From Proteobacteria bacterium UBA6156 (GTDB lineage Bacteria; Pseudomonadota; Alphaproteobacteria; UBA2136; UBA6156), in NCBI GenBank assembly GCA_002422365.1, contig DIUO01000036.1, positions 1-64,000 on the forward strand: a stretch of 64,000 nucleotides of DNA, written 5' to 3'. Numbering within the stretch: the stretch's first letter is position 1; each line of letters starts with the position of its first letter. A program made the position numbers and the translations under genes. This document shows positions 22,649 to 34,413 of this stretch, one piece after another. Below the pieces are notes generated by a model that saw only the letters and a list, made by a program, of their open reading frames with translations, made no database searches and was not told where the DNA came from.

Positions 22649-24274
22649 ATGCTGCTCGCGCTTGCATGTGCCGCCTCAACCAGCCTGTTCGGCAGCTATC
22701 GCCTGCGCACCTACCTGCATCCTTTCCAGCAGGAGGAATATCACCCCGCCCGCTTCCTCACCTGGTGGAAGGAAAAACGCGCCGCCGACCGCTACGCCAG
22801 CTTGGGCCTGCTTATCGCCGCGCCCTTCGGCCTGGTGCAGCCGCTGGCGCCCACCCTCACCGCCGCCCTGTGGCTGGCCTACCGCACCCGGCAAGAGCCC
22901 GACCCCACCCGCAGCGGCAAAAAACCCTTGGCCCTCACCACCCGCGCCCGCCACATCTGGCTGCTGGCGTCGCTTTTAACCCTCCCGGCGGTGGTGGCCT
23001 TGGCGGTGGCGCCCGCCGTCGGGGCCATCTCCGGTGCAGTGCAGGTGCTGCTGCTGGTGCTGCACATCCAAACCCTGCCTCTCTATCTTATTCTCGCCAA
23101 TGCCGTGCTGCGCCCGCTGCAAATCCGCCAAAACCGCAGGTATATAACCGAGGCCCACACCCTCCTCACCCGCCAAAGCCCCACCGTCGTCGGTCTTACT
23201 GGTTCCTTCGGCAAAACCAGCACCAAATATCTGCTCAACCATATCCTTGCCACGCACGCTCCCACGCTGGCCACCCCCGGCAGCGTCAACACTCCGCTCG
23301 GCATCGCCCGCGTGGTGCGCGAGCACCTCCAGCCCAGCCATACCTACCTGCTGGCCGAGATGGGCGCCTACGGCCCCGGCAGCATCGCCGGCCTCTGCCA
23401 ACTTGCCCCGCCGAACATCGCCTGCATCACCGCGGTTGGCGACGCCCACTACGAACGCTTCAAATCGCTGGAAACCGTCGCCCAGGCCAAATTCGAAATT
23501 GCCGAAGCCACCCTCGCGCGCGGCGGCCTCTGTATTCTGAATACCGATGGCATCCCCGACGCCCTCTGGCAGCCGCGCGTGGCCCAAAACCCCCAATCCT
23601 ACCGCCTGGTTTCCACCCGCCCCGGGGTTCTGCGGGAAGGCGATACCCTCCTCTCCGACATCACCCCCACTCCGCAAGGCCTCAGCCTCAGTCTCACCCG
23701 CAATGGTATCAACACAGCCATCCACACACCTCTCTTCGGTCAGGTGCAAGCGGGTAACATTGCCGTGGCCTTCGCGCTGGCGGCCGAGCTCGGCCTCAAA
23801 CCCGCCGCCATCGCAGCCGCCTTGCGCACCGCCCAACCCGCGCCCCACCGCCTGCACGTCCAGCGCAACGGGCCGGGCATCCTTATCGACGACGCCTACA
23901 ACGCCAACGCCAAAGGCTTTACTACAGCGCTGGAAACCCTCACCCTCCTCGCCCAGGCCGAAAGTCCTCCCCGCCGCCGCATTCTCGTCACCCCAGGGTT
24001 GGTGGAGCTCGGCACCGCCCACGCCGCCACCCACGCCGAAGTCGGTCGTCTCGCCGCCCAGCATGCCGACATCATCCTCGCCATCCACCCCTCCCGCATC
24101 CCCACCTTCGTGCAGGCCGCCCGCCAGGCCGCGCAACAAAGCGGCGCACAGGTACACACCCTCCCCAGCCTGGCCGCCGCCAAAACATGGCTGGCCGAAC
24201 ACAGCCTCCCCACCGACACCATCCTCCTCGCCAACGACCTCCCCGACCGCTACGAGTCCCGCTGGACGCTCTAA
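22649..24274 (+). CDS. Membrane-anchored Mur ligase (MurF-like)
   Basis: It has 541 residues. The first ~170 contain several hydrophobic helices (AFGLVQPLAP region; LLASLLTLPAVVALAVAPAV; VLLLVLHIQTLPLYLILANAVL). Then comes a Mur-ligase core: P-loop GSFGKTSTK (about 188-196), GSVNTPLG, AEMGAYGPGSI, AVGDAHYERFKS, ILIDDAYNANAKG and a C-terminal domain with LVTPGLVELG. This matches MurF-type UDP-MurNAc-tripeptide:D-Ala-D-Ala ligases, but canonical MurF lacks the membrane segment. It is linked to ddl, suggesting a second, membrane-bound D-Ala-D-Ala (or analogue) ligase rather than the housekeeping enzyme. Confidence 0.85.
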   Translation: MLLALACAASTSLFGSYRLRTYLHPFQQEEYHPARFLTWWKEKRAADRYASLGLLIAAPFGLVQPLAPTLTAALWLAYRTRQEPDPTRSGKKPLALTTRARHIWLLASLLTLPAVVALAVAPAVGAISGAVQVLLLVLHIQTLPLYLILANAVLRPLQIRQNRRYITEAHTLLTRQSPTVVGLTGSFGKTSTKYLLNHILATHAPTLATPGSVNTPLGIARVVREHLQPSHTYLLAEMGAYGPGSIAGLCQLAPPNIACITAVGDAHYERFKSLETVAQAKFEIAEATLARGGLCILNTDGIPDALWQPRVAQNPQSYRLVSTRPGVLREGDTLLSDITPTPQGLSLSLTRNGINTAIHTPLFGQVQAGNIAVAFALAAELGLKPAAIAAALRTAQPAPHRLHVQRNGPGILIDDAYNANAKGFTTALETLTLLAQAESPPRRRILVTPGLVELGTAHAATHAEVGRLAAQHADIILAIHPSRIPTFVQAARQAAQQSGAQVHTLPSLAAAKTWLAEHSLPTDTILLANDLPDRYESRWTL

Positions 24275-24360
24275 GCATTTTCCAGTAAAGTGCATACAGA
24301 CAGCCCGCAGCATCCTGCTGCACCTTCACCCACCCTTCTCGTTTTCCTGGAGAGAACACT

Positions 24361-24636
24361 ATGTTCCGTATCCTTGCTGTTGGCCTTATCTTGGCCACTG
24401 CCACCCCCGCCCTCGCCGCCAACGTGCCGGAGCCCTATCGCCGCGAAGTCATCCAGTACCGCTGCCCCGACATCCCCTACCCCACAGCGCGCTACATCGA
24501 GGAGAACTACTTCAAGATAGGTCTTTGGCAGCGCAGCCTGATTCGCATCGCCTACTTCGCGGGTGTGGCCGGAGACAGGACCCGCCTGACGATCTATTGC
24601 GAAGAGCTTCGCAAAGCAGGGCGCAAAATCAACTAG
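24361..24636 (+). CDS. Small secreted protein, unknown
   Basis: It has 91 residues. A clear signal peptide (MFRILAVGLILATATPALAA, cleaved after about residue 20) is followed by a 70-residue mature part with two cysteines (YRCPDIPYP and IYCEELRKAG) that may form a disulfide. A GGAGAG site precedes the ATG, and a strong terminator follows. I do not recognise a family. Confidence 0.7.
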   Translation: MFRILAVGLILATATPALAANVPEPYRREVIQYRCPDIPYPTARYIEENYFKIGLWQRSLIRIAYFAGVAGDRTRLTIYCEELRKAGRKIN

Positions 24637-24651
24637 CGCCTCAAGCGATAT

Positions 24652-24685
24652 TGCAAGGCCCGCCCCGCGCGGGCCTTGCAGCTTT
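24652..24685 (+). terminator. Rho-independent terminator
   Basis: Perfect 12-bp stem tgcaaggcccgc/gcgggccttgca (24652-24663, 24669-24680) then GCTTTT. Confidence 0.88.
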
Positions 24686-24791
24686 TCAGCCCCCTACTCG
24701 CCGCATACACAATCCCACAAAACCGTATATTTTCAGCACCCCGTTTCAGGTGGAACTTGACGAATCGCCCGCGAATGCCTATGCCAGAGGC

Positions 24792-26696
24792 ATGTCAGCA
24801 CTTACACACGCCGTAAACCCCGTCACCGCCACGTTCGATGTCATCATCGTCGGCGGTGGCCATGCGGGGGCAGAGGCCGCCGCCGCCGCCGCGCGCCTCG
24901 GCGCCCACACCCTGTTGCTCACCGGCAATCTCGATACCATCGGCCAGATGTCCTGCAACCCGGCCATCGGCGGCCTTGCCAAAGGGCACCTTGTGCGGGA
25001 GATAGACGCGCTGGACGGCATCATGGGCCGCATGACCGACATCGCCGGGCTGCAATTCCGCATGCTGAACGCCAGCAAAGGCCCCGCCGTGCGCGGCCCG
25101 CGCGCCCAGGCCGACCGCAAATTGTACCGCGAAGCGGTGCAAACCGAACTCTTCAACACTCCCAACCTCACCCTCAAACAGGCCGAGGTCACCGATGTCG
25201 AACTCGATGCCGACGGCCACGCCCGCGTCGTCGTCTGCTCCAGCGGTTGGCGCTTTGCCGCCGCCGCCATTGTCATCACCACCGGCACCTTCTTGCGCGG
25301 CCTCATTCATATTGGCCAGCAACAACAACAGGGTGGCCGTGCCGGAGAATCCGCCAGCCTGAAACTCGCCGAACGCATCCAAACCCTCGGTTTCCGCACC
25401 GGCCGCCTCAAAACCGGCACCCCGCCGCGCCTCAACACCCGCACCATCAATTACAGCGCTATGGAAGAACAGCCCGGCGACACGCCACCCCTGCCCTTCA
25501 GCTTCCTCAGTTCCACCATTTCACAGCCACAGCTCCCCTGCCATGTGGTCTACACCAATGAGGCCACGCACGACGTCATCCGTGCTAACCTCCACCGCAG
25601 CCCCATGTACAGCGGCCAAATCGAAGGCACCGGCCCCCGCTACTGCCCGAGCATCGAAGACAAGGTCGTCCGCTTCGCCGCCAAAACCGAGCACCAGATC
25701 TTCCTCGAGCCCGAAGGCTATGATTCGCTGGAGGTTTACCCCAACGGCATCAGCACCTCCCTACCGATCGACGTCCAGCACGCCATCCTCCGCACCATCC
25801 CGGGGCTGGAGAACGCCGAAATCCTCCGCCCCGGCTATGCCATTGAATATGATTATATCGAGCCCACCGAGCTGCGCCACACATTGGAAACCAAGAAAAT
25901 CCCCGGTCTGTTCCTCGCCGGGCAAATCAACGGCACCACGGGATACGAAGAAGCCGCCGCCCAGGGGCTCATGGCCGGTCTCAACGCCGCCCTTAAGGCT
26001 GCCGGAAAATCCTCGTTCGTGCTCTCCCGCTCCGAAGCCTACATCGGCGTACTCATCGACGATCTGGTCACTCGTGGAACATCCGAACCCTATCGCATGT
26101 TCACCTCGCGCGCCGAGTATCGCTTGCTGCTGCGTGCCGACAACGCCGACCTCCGCCTCACCCCTCGCGGCGTTGCGCTTGGCTGCATCAGCGCGCGTCG
26201 TCAAGCTGCGTTCTTGCGTCACCAAACCGAGGTCGCCGAACTCTTCACCTTCGCCAAATCCGAGAAAGTGAAGCCCGCCTCGCCGCTCGGAACCCAAGTT
26301 GCACACCTCGCAGGCAACTACACCACAACATGTAGTGTATTCGAAGTCCTAAAGCGGCCGCAGGTGTCTCTCGAGATTGTAAAAACTTACATACCCCATT
26401 TGGCGCAGTTTTCCGCCATCGCGCAAGAGCAACTCGACATCGAAGCCCACTACGACGGCTACCTCCAGCGCCAACAGGCCGACGCCGAACGCCTCGCTGC
26501 CGACGAAAGTCTCGAGATACCCACAGACCTCGCCTACAGTTCCATCCAGAGTCTCTCCACCGAGGTCCGCCAGAAGCTCACACTGCATCAGCCCCCCACC
26601 CTTGCCGCAGCGGGTCGCATTTCCGGGGTCACTCCGGCAGCGTTGCAAGCCATTTGGCTGCACCTGCGCAAACACCCTGAAAACACGCCGGTTTAA
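24792..26696 (+). CDS. mnmG: tRNA uridine-5-carboxymethylaminomethyl modification enzyme MnmG (GidA)
   Basis: FAD enzyme, partner of MnmE in wobble U34 modification. It has 634 residues against 629 in E. coli. FAD-binding GGGHAGAEAA near the N-terminus, MSCNPAIGG, KGHLVREIDALDG, RGPRAQAD, the catalytic-loop region LKTGTPPR and SRAEYRLLLR are present. The open frame extends upstream through the MurF-like gene's antisense space, but family similarity starts at the ATG at 24792. It is followed by rsmG after 3 bp, the classical gidA-gidB pair near alphaproteobacterial origins. Confidence 0.97.
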   Translation: MSALTHAVNPVTATFDVIIVGGGHAGAEAAAAAARLGAHTLLLTGNLDTIGQMSCNPAIGGLAKGHLVREIDALDGIMGRMTDIAGLQFRMLNASKGPAVRGPRAQADRKLYREAVQTELFNTPNLTLKQAEVTDVELDADGHARVVVCSSGWRFAAAAIVITTGTFLRGLIHIGQQQQQGGRAGESASLKLAERIQTLGFRTGRLKTGTPPRLNTRTINYSAMEEQPGDTPPLPFSFLSSTISQPQLPCHVVYTNEATHDVIRANLHRSPMYSGQIEGTGPRYCPSIEDKVVRFAAKTEHQIFLEPEGYDSLEVYPNGISTSLPIDVQHAILRTIPGLENAEILRPGYAIEYDYIEPTELRHTLETKKIPGLFLAGQINGTTGYEEAAAQGLMAGLNAALKAAGKSSFVLSRSEAYIGVLIDDLVTRGTSEPYRMFTSRAEYRLLLRADNADLRLTPRGVALGCISARRQAAFLRHQTEVAELFTFAKSEKVKPASPLGTQVAHLAGNYTTTCSVFEVLKRPQVSLEIVKTYIPHLAQFSAIAQEQLDIEAHYDGYLQRQQADAERLAADESLEIPTDLAYSSIQSLSTEVRQKLTLHQPPTLAAAGRISGVTPAALQAIWLHLRKHPENTPV

Positions 26697-26699
26697 CGC

Positions 26700-27350
26700 A
26701 TGGAACGCGTGAATCACGTCCTCGGCGCCCCCCTGCCCGCCGCACAAACCGAACAACTTCAAGCCTATGCGGCCCTGCTGCGCCAATGGAATCCCAAGAT
26801 CAACCTCGTCGCCCCCTCCACCCTGGCGACCCTCGAGGAACGCCACCTCGCCGACAGCGCCCAGCTCGTCCCCTACCTGCCCTCCCAACAGGGGCTGAAC
26901 ATCCTCGATGTCGGCTCTGGCGCTGGCCTTCCGGGCCTCGTCATGGCCATTCTCTGCCCGCAGCATCGTTTCACGCTGGCCGAACGCGACCAACGCAAGG
27001 CCGCCTTCCTCCATACGGCCACCTACAGCCTCGGTCTCACCAACGTAAAGGTGCACGCCGCCGACGTCATGCGCCTTGATAATCAATACGATATCATCAC
27101 CGCCCGCGCCTGGGCCGACCTCCAAGGCATCCTCACCCTTACCTCCCCGTTGCTTGCGGAACAGGGCGCATGGTTGTTGCTTAAAGGTAAGGCAGTCGAC
27201 ACAGAATTAAGGGCTTGTGAAACGATGTTCCACCTGACAGCGGAGAAATATCCGAGTAAGGTGTCAAGTATCGATGGCGGGCAAGGGTGGGTTGTGCATC
27301 TGCAGCGCGGGCAAGTGGAACTTAAACCGAGTTCCACGGGAAACCCCTAA
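26700..27350 (+). CDS. rsmG: 16S rRNA (guanine527-N7)-methyltransferase RsmG
   Basis: It has 216 residues, normal length. N-terminal NPKINLVAPST, RHLADSAQL, SAM-binding ILDVGSGAGLPGL and AERDQRKAAFL, then ITARAWADL. It methylates N7 of G527 in 16S rRNA. It starts 3 bp after mnmG, and parA follows 54 bp downstream. Confidence 0.95.
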   Translation: MERVNHVLGAPLPAAQTEQLQAYAALLRQWNPKINLVAPSTLATLEERHLADSAQLVPYLPSQQGLNILDVGSGAGLPGLVMAILCPQHRFTLAERDQRKAAFLHTATYSLGLTNVKVHAADVMRLDNQYDIITARAWADLQGILTLTSPLLAEQGAWLLLKGKAVDTELRACETMFHLTAEKYPSKVSSIDGGQGWVVHLQRGQVELKPSSTGNP

Positions 27351-27404
27351 CCCCCTTCCCCCATCGCGCGTAGCCCAGTGCTGCAACCAAGGGGGAGAGA
27401 TCAC

Positions 27405-28223
27405 ATGACGGCGCGTATTATCGCACTCAGCAATCAAAAAGGCGGCGTGGGTAAAACCACCACCGCCATCAATCTGGCCACCGCCTTGGCCGCCTGCGGC
27501 AACCGCGTTCTGGTTGTCGACTTCGACCCCCAAGGCAACACCACCACCGGCTTCGGTGTCGACAAACGCAACCTCACCGCCAGCAGCTATAGTTTGGTAA
27601 TGGGCGACTCCGACCTCGCCCAGTCCACCGTCAGCACTCAGGTGCCCGGCCTCTGGCTGGTGCCCAGCACCATTCACCTCAGCGGTGCCGAAGTCGAACT
27701 CGTCCCCGTCATGGCCCGAGAAAACCGCCTCAAAGAAGCTCTCCAACCCGCCACCGAACTCTACGACTACGTCTTTATAGATAGTCCCCCCTCCCTCGGC
27801 CTGCTCACCATCAATGCCCTGGTTGCCAGCTCCGATGTCCTCATTCCGCTGCAATGCGAATTCTTCGCCATGGAAGGTCTCAGCCAGCTGTTCAAAACCA
27901 TCGACCTCGTCAAACGCAACCTCAACCCGCAGCTGGAACTCCTCGGCGTGTTGCTCACCATGTTCGACAAACGCAACAACCTCGCCCAGCAAGTGGTGAA
28001 CGACGTCCGCGAGCACCTGGCCGACAAAGTCTTCGACACCATCATCCCGCGCAACGTCCGCCTGTCCGAGGCTCCTTCCCACGGCGCCCCCGGCCTTATC
28101 TACGATGTCAAATCGCCCGGCTCGCAAGCCTACATCCGCCTGGCGGCCGAGCTCATGCAACGCCTCACCGTGCCCGTAGCGCCCGAGGCCGCAACCCCCG
28201 CCCCCACGGCCCACGCCGCCTAA
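27405..28223 (+). CDS. parA: Chromosome-partitioning ATPase ParA
   Basis: It has 272 residues. Deviant Walker A (NQKGGVGKTTT, about 10-20), switch I-like VVDFDPQGNTTT, and switch II/Walker B DYVFIDSPPSLGLL. Without an N-terminal HTH it is the chromosomal Soj type. It moves ParB-parS complexes. The ATG at 27405 is chosen because GGAGAG precedes it and the ParA fold begins right after. The last ~25 residues are Ala/Pro-rich. parB starts 46 bp later. Confidence 0.96.
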   Translation: MTARIIALSNQKGGVGKTTTAINLATALAACGNRVLVVDFDPQGNTTTGFGVDKRNLTASSYSLVMGDSDLAQSTVSTQVPGLWLVPSTIHLSGAEVELVPVMARENRLKEALQPATELYDYVFIDSPPSLGLLTINALVASSDVLIPLQCEFFAMEGLSQLFKTIDLVKRNLNPQLELLGVLLTMFDKRNNLAQQVVNDVREHLADKVFDTIIPRNVRLSEAPSHGAPGLIYDVKSPGSQAYIRLAAELMQRLTVPVAPEAATPAPTAHAA

Positions 28224-28269
28224 CCCCCCTTCGCCCGCCCACGTCTCCGTAACAAGAAAGGACCCCGCC

Positions 28270-29412
28270 ATGACCGACACCAAGCCCACCGCACCCGCCG
28301 CCGCAACCTCCCCCACGGCGTCTACCCCCTCCTCGCCGCTGCAATCGGTTGTCTTGCCGGGCGTCACGCCCAACCCTCAGGCCCAGGCGGGCACCATGGC
28401 CGCCATTGCCGCAGCCCAGGCGGCCGCCATGGCAGCGGCCCCTGCCGCACCTAAACCCGCCGCCATGCCCGCCAAGGGCCTGGGTCGCGGTCTCGGTGCG
28501 CTGCTCGACGACACCGCCGCCGCCGCCATCGCCCCCCAACCGGCAGCAACAGCCGGCGCGGCCTCACCCGTGAAGGCCGAAAGCACGCTCCCCCTCACCG
28601 CCCTCATCCCTTCCAGTGTGCAACCGCGCCGCCAGTTCGACGACACCATGATCGAGGCCCTCGCCTCCTCCATCAAAGCCCAAGGCGTGCTTCAGCCGCT
28701 GCTGGTGCGCCCCGGCAAAATGCAAGGGCAATACGAAATTATTGGCGGCGAACGCCGCTGGCGCGCCGCCAAACTGGCAGGCCTCACCCAGGTGCCGGTC
28801 ATCATCCGCGAGATGGACGACGGCCGCGCGCTGGAAGTCGCCCTGGTCGAGAACATCCAACGGGCCGACCTCAACCCGCTGGAAGAAGCCGCCGGTTACC
28901 AGCGCCTGGTTGCCGAGTTCAATTACACCCACGAAGATATGGCCCGCGTCACCGGCAAATCCCGCAGCCACATCACCAACCTGCTGCGCCTGCTGGCCCT
29001 GCCGGAGAAAATCAAGGAATGCGTCAACAACGGCCTGCTCACCATGGGCCACGCCCGGGCGCTGCTGGGGCTGGCCGAAGACCCCGACCTCCAGCTCCGT
29101 GCCGCCAACCGCGTCATTAAAAATCAACTGAGCGTGCGCGAAACCGAAGATCTCGTCCGCAACCTTGTGCGCCCCAACCAGGCCGCCCGTGGCCGCCGCC
29201 CCTCCGACCCCAAAATCTCGGCACTGGAAACCCTGATGCAAGAACGCGTTGGCCTGAAGGTCGCCATCCGCCAGAAGGACGCCAAAGGCGGCGGCTCGGT
29301 GCGTATCTTCTTCGACAGCGTCGACGAGCTCTCCACCCTGCTCAAACGCCTCAGCACCCAGCAGCAACTGGCGCGTCAAATGGCCGAAGCCGAAACCCGT
29401 ATCGACATCTAA
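28270..29412 (+). CDS. parB: Chromosome-partitioning protein ParB
   Basis: CTP-dependent parS-binding clamp. It has 380 residues, with a long low-complexity Ala/Pro N-terminus (about 1-70) before the usual KGLGRGLGALL motif. Then come the CTP-binding boxes (QPRRQFD, GGERRWRAAKLAG), the HTH region (DMARVTGKSRSHITNLLRLL, MGHARALLGL) and a C-terminal dimerisation part (LSTQQQLARQMAEAE). Candidate parS-like sites lie 9.5-20 kb downstream. An AAGGA site precedes the ATG. Confidence 0.95.
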   Translation: MTDTKPTAPAAATSPTASTPSSPLQSVVLPGVTPNPQAQAGTMAAIAAAQAAAMAAAPAAPKPAAMPAKGLGRGLGALLDDTAAAAIAPQPAATAGAASPVKAESTLPLTALIPSSVQPRRQFDDTMIEALASSIKAQGVLQPLLVRPGKMQGQYEIIGGERRWRAAKLAGLTQVPVIIREMDDGRALEVALVENIQRADLNPLEEAAGYQRLVAEFNYTHEDMARVTGKSRSHITNLLRLLALPEKIKECVNNGLLTMGHARALLGLAEDPDLQLRAANRVIKNQLSVRETEDLVRNLVRPNQAARGRRPSDPKISALETLMQERVGLKVAIRQKDAKGGGSVRIFFDSVDELSTLLKRLSTQQQLARQMAEAETRIDI

Positions 29413-29427
29413 TAGCTTCACGGGCTT

Positions 29428-29484
29428 ACCGTTTCAGTAAACGGTTACACACTACCTAACCCCTGCCATCGCAGGGGTTTTCTC
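29428..29484 (+). terminator. parB terminator region
   Basis: Two hairpins: accgttt-cagt-aaacggt (29428-29445), and aacccctgc/gcaggggtt (29458-29466, 29471-29479) followed by TTCTCT. Confidence 0.8.
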
Positions 29485-29926
29485 TGTTCGTCGTCATGCT
29501 TGTTCGCCCTACCACGCGTTCGCCACGCCCTGTGCATACGGCGTGTATGCGCACCTGGCCTCTGTCCGGGGCTTTTCCCAATCCCATCAAAATCCATAAG
29601 TGCCTACTCACCTTCGGTCTTTCGTTGCCATAAATAATGTATGCGGTAGCCGCTACAAAAGCGCTTCCCACGCAGGCACCTATCGGGCGCGAGTGTCTTG
29701 ACAATAAAATCAATCGGCTTAATCTGCCAGCAAGACTAGCGGAATACGGCTAAACGCTTGGCATCTTTGACGATGAATACACATTCGTCTCAAATGTCAC
29801 AGTCCGTCGGCTAGTTGAGCCGCCCGATCTTGACGGGCGCACAACCTGGGTACAACGTATCCAAACCGTGCGCTTCCCCGAAGCCGGGCGGAACATAGCA
29901 ATAGTAAAAGAGATAGGGAATACCTA
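29485..29926. other. Intergenic region upstream of the porin gene
   Basis: About 440 bases with no convincing gene. Composition is more balanced than in neighbours. A minus-strand frame at 29456-29713 lacks a start signal and crosses the parB terminator, so it is not called. A hairpin gcccg-atcttga-cgggc lies near 29822-29838, and TTGACG ... TACAAC with 15-bp spacing overlaps it (weak promoter). AAAGAG and GGGAAT precede the porin ATG. A regulated long leader is plausible. Confidence 0.35.
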
Positions 29927-31015
29927 ATGAAAAAGACCCTTCTGGCAACGACAGCGCTCGCTTTCGTGGCCGCACACGCGTCCGCGGTGGACGTCGAACT
30001 GTACGGCCAGGTAAACAAGGGCCTGTTCGGCTACAACGATGGTGCCGACACGAACTTTGTCGTCATCGATAACTCCCTCAGCAGCTCGCGCTTTGGTGTC
30101 AAGGGTGCTCAAACCCTCGACAACGGCCTGACCGCCAGCGTTCTGTTCGAAGGTGAAATGACCTCCAACGCCTCTAACAATGTGCAACAGAACAGCGTTA
30201 GCGGTTCCGGCGGCACAGCTACCACCCCCACCAACAGCAGCGCCAGCTTCACCGAGCGTCAAGCCCGCGTCGGTCTGTCCGGTAACTTCGGTGGTGTTTA
30301 TCTTGGCCAACAAAGCACCGCAATCGACGGCGTGCTGACCCAAGACCTCGCCGGTGCCCAAGACGTCATGAGCGCCGACTATGCCTCCATCGGTGGCAAC
30401 CTGCGCCTGCGCGACAGTGCCAACGCCTTCATCGGCACCACCACTGTGGCTAACCTGACTTCCGGTATCGCCCAGAGCCGCACCGACAGCATCCGCTACG
30501 ACAGCCCGATCTTCAACGGCTTCCAAGCCCGTGCAAGCGTGGCCCAAGGCGGCGACACTGAAGGCGCAGTCTTCTACGACGGTGCCATGGCCGGTCTGAA
30601 GGTCAAAGGTGCAGCCGGTATGCGTCTGAACAACGACGAAACCACCGCTGCTGCCGCAACCGCTGCCGATATCGAATACGTCGCCAGCGCCAGCGTAGCC
30701 CACGACTCCGGTCTGGCTGGTACGCTCGCCTACACCCGTCAAGACAAAGACGGTGCATCCGATGCCGACGCTTGGTACGCCAAGGTTGGTTACGCCTGGG
30801 GCGCCTACGAAGTGGCCGCCGACTACGGTGTGAGCAGCGACTTCACCGGTGCTGCCGGCGACGACGACCTGCAAGCCTACGGTCTCGGTGCCCAGTACAA
30901 CATGGGCCAAGGCGTCAGTGTTGCCGGTCTGTACCGCAAGTACAGCGCCGACATCGCAGGCTCCACCGCCTCCGACATCGACCTGTACGGTGTCAACATG
31001 CGCGTCAAGTTCTAA
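29927..31015 (+). CDS. Gram-negative porin
   Basis: It has 362 residues. Signal peptide MKKTLLATTALAFVAAHASA, then beta-barrel alternation starting VDVELYGQVNKGLFGY and ending in a C-terminal aromatic strand (YGVNMRVKF, final Phe), as needed for BAM recognition. SSRFGVKGAQTLDNGLTA and RQARVGLSGNFGGVYLGQQ are typical for Porin_4/OmpC-type trimeric general porins. It uses GGT/CGT codons more than neighbours, consistent with high expression. It is monocistronic: a strong terminator follows. Confidence 0.92.
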   Translation: MKKTLLATTALAFVAAHASAVDVELYGQVNKGLFGYNDGADTNFVVIDNSLSSSRFGVKGAQTLDNGLTASVLFEGEMTSNASNNVQQNSVSGSGGTATTPTNSSASFTERQARVGLSGNFGGVYLGQQSTAIDGVLTQDLAGAQDVMSADYASIGGNLRLRDSANAFIGTTTVANLTSGIAQSRTDSIRYDSPIFNGFQARASVAQGGDTEGAVFYDGAMAGLKVKGAAGMRLNNDETTAAAATAADIEYVASASVAHDSGLAGTLAYTRQDKDGASDADAWYAKVGYAWGAYEVAADYGVSSDFTGAAGDDDLQAYGLGAQYNMGQGVSVAGLYRKYSADIAGSTASDIDLYGVNMRVKF

Positions 31016-31038
31016 CCCTCGGGTTATACCACGTGCAC

Positions 31039-31060
31039 AAAGGGCCCTTCGGGGCCCTTT
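31039..31060 (+). terminator. Porin terminator
   Basis: 9-bp stem aaagggccc/gggcccttt with a ttcg tetraloop. Confidence 0.85.
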
Positions 31061-31191
31061 GCCGTGGGCGGCTTACGCGTCGGCACCGCCGCCTCCTTCC
31101 AACGGCTTGACAAATTCTCCCCTGCCCGCCACCATCCGCCCATTCGTCGGCTCTCCCTATTCACCCGGGCCGCAACAAGAAAGGTTCATTC

Positions 31192-31725
31192 ATGTCATTC
31201 TTCTTCCTTACTGCCCGCCGTTCCACCGCCCTGGGCGCGGTTATGGCCGGTCTTCTGCTGGTGGCCTGCAGCGGCGCTAAAATCGAGGCGCCGGAGGTCA
31301 ACCCCACCGACATGCCAGACGGCCCCGGCCTCTTCTCCGGAGAATCCGGCAACCTGCTGAACGCCTTCAAAGGCGGCAAAAACAGCGCCGAAACCGGCGG
31401 CAGCATCGGCGTCAACATCTTCCTCTGGCGCGCGGCACTCGAAAGTGTCGCCTTCATGCCCCTCACTCAGGCCGACAGCAACGGCGGCGTGATCGTCACC
31501 GACTGGTACAGCAACCCGGAAGCGCCGAACGAGCGCGTCCGCGCCAACGTGCTCATCCTCGGCAAAACCCTGCGGGCCGATGCCCTCAAGGTCAGCCTCT
31601 TCCGCCAGGTGCAGAACGAGGGCCGCTGGACTGATGTCCCCGTCTCCCCCGCCACCGTCACGGCGTTAGAAGACACCATCCTCACCAAAGCCCGTGCCAT
31701 CAAGGTGCAAAGCCGGGCCAAATAA
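31192..31725 (+). CDS. DUF3576-type lipoprotein
   Basis: It has 177 residues. A signal segment ending in the lipobox LLVAC (Cys about 26) marks an outer-membrane lipoprotein. The conserved part (GGSIGVNIFLWRAALESVAFMPL, TDWYSNPEAPNERVRANVLILG, ALKVSLFRQ) fits DUF3576, a family found directly upstream of leuS in many alphaproteobacteria, as here. Function unknown, presumably in the envelope. A hairpin terminator separates it from leuS. Confidence 0.85.
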   Translation: MSFFFLTARRSTALGAVMAGLLLVACSGAKIEAPEVNPTDMPDGPGLFSGESGNLLNAFKGGKNSAETGGSIGVNIFLWRAALESVAFMPLTQADSNGGVIVTDWYSNPEAPNERVRANVLILGKTLRADALKVSLFRQVQNEGRWTDVPVSPATVTALEDTILTKARAIKVQSRAK

Positions 31726-31739
31726 GGCCTTTCCGTGCC

Positions 31740-31764
31740 AAGAGGCCTCAGGGCCTCTTTTTTT
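31740..31764 (+). terminator. Terminator before leuS
   Basis: Stem agaggcc/ggcctct, tcag loop, followed by a T-run (31758-31764). It lies only 30 bases before the leuS ATG, so leuS must have its start very close, or the hairpin acts as an attenuator for read-through. Confidence 0.85.
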
Positions 31765-31793
31765 ATCATCCAACTCCTGCTACAACTGTGCCT

Positions 31794-34352
<2,559 letters not shown>

Positions 34353-34413
34353 CCGCAAAGTATACGTTCAGCATGGCTTGCGGGGTGCCCCTAACCCCGC
34401 TATCCTGCCGTCC

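Noticed and set aside
22976..24313. 445-codon minus-strand frame opposite the MurF-like gene
   Set aside because: Glycine/valine-rich antisense artefact; the plus strand has full Mur-ligase motifs.
23547..24791. Upstream extension of the mnmG frame by about 415 codons
   Set aside because: Overlaps the MurF-like gene out of frame and the small secreted-protein gene; MnmG similarity begins at 24792.
29456..29713. 85-codon minus-strand frame after parB
   Set aside because: Crosses the parB terminator, has no ribosome-binding site and no recognisable sequence.
29829..29856. TTGACG/TACAAC promoter pair upstream of the porin
   Set aside because: Spacing of 15 bp is short and the -35 lies inside a hairpin; mentioned only as weak in the intergenic entry.
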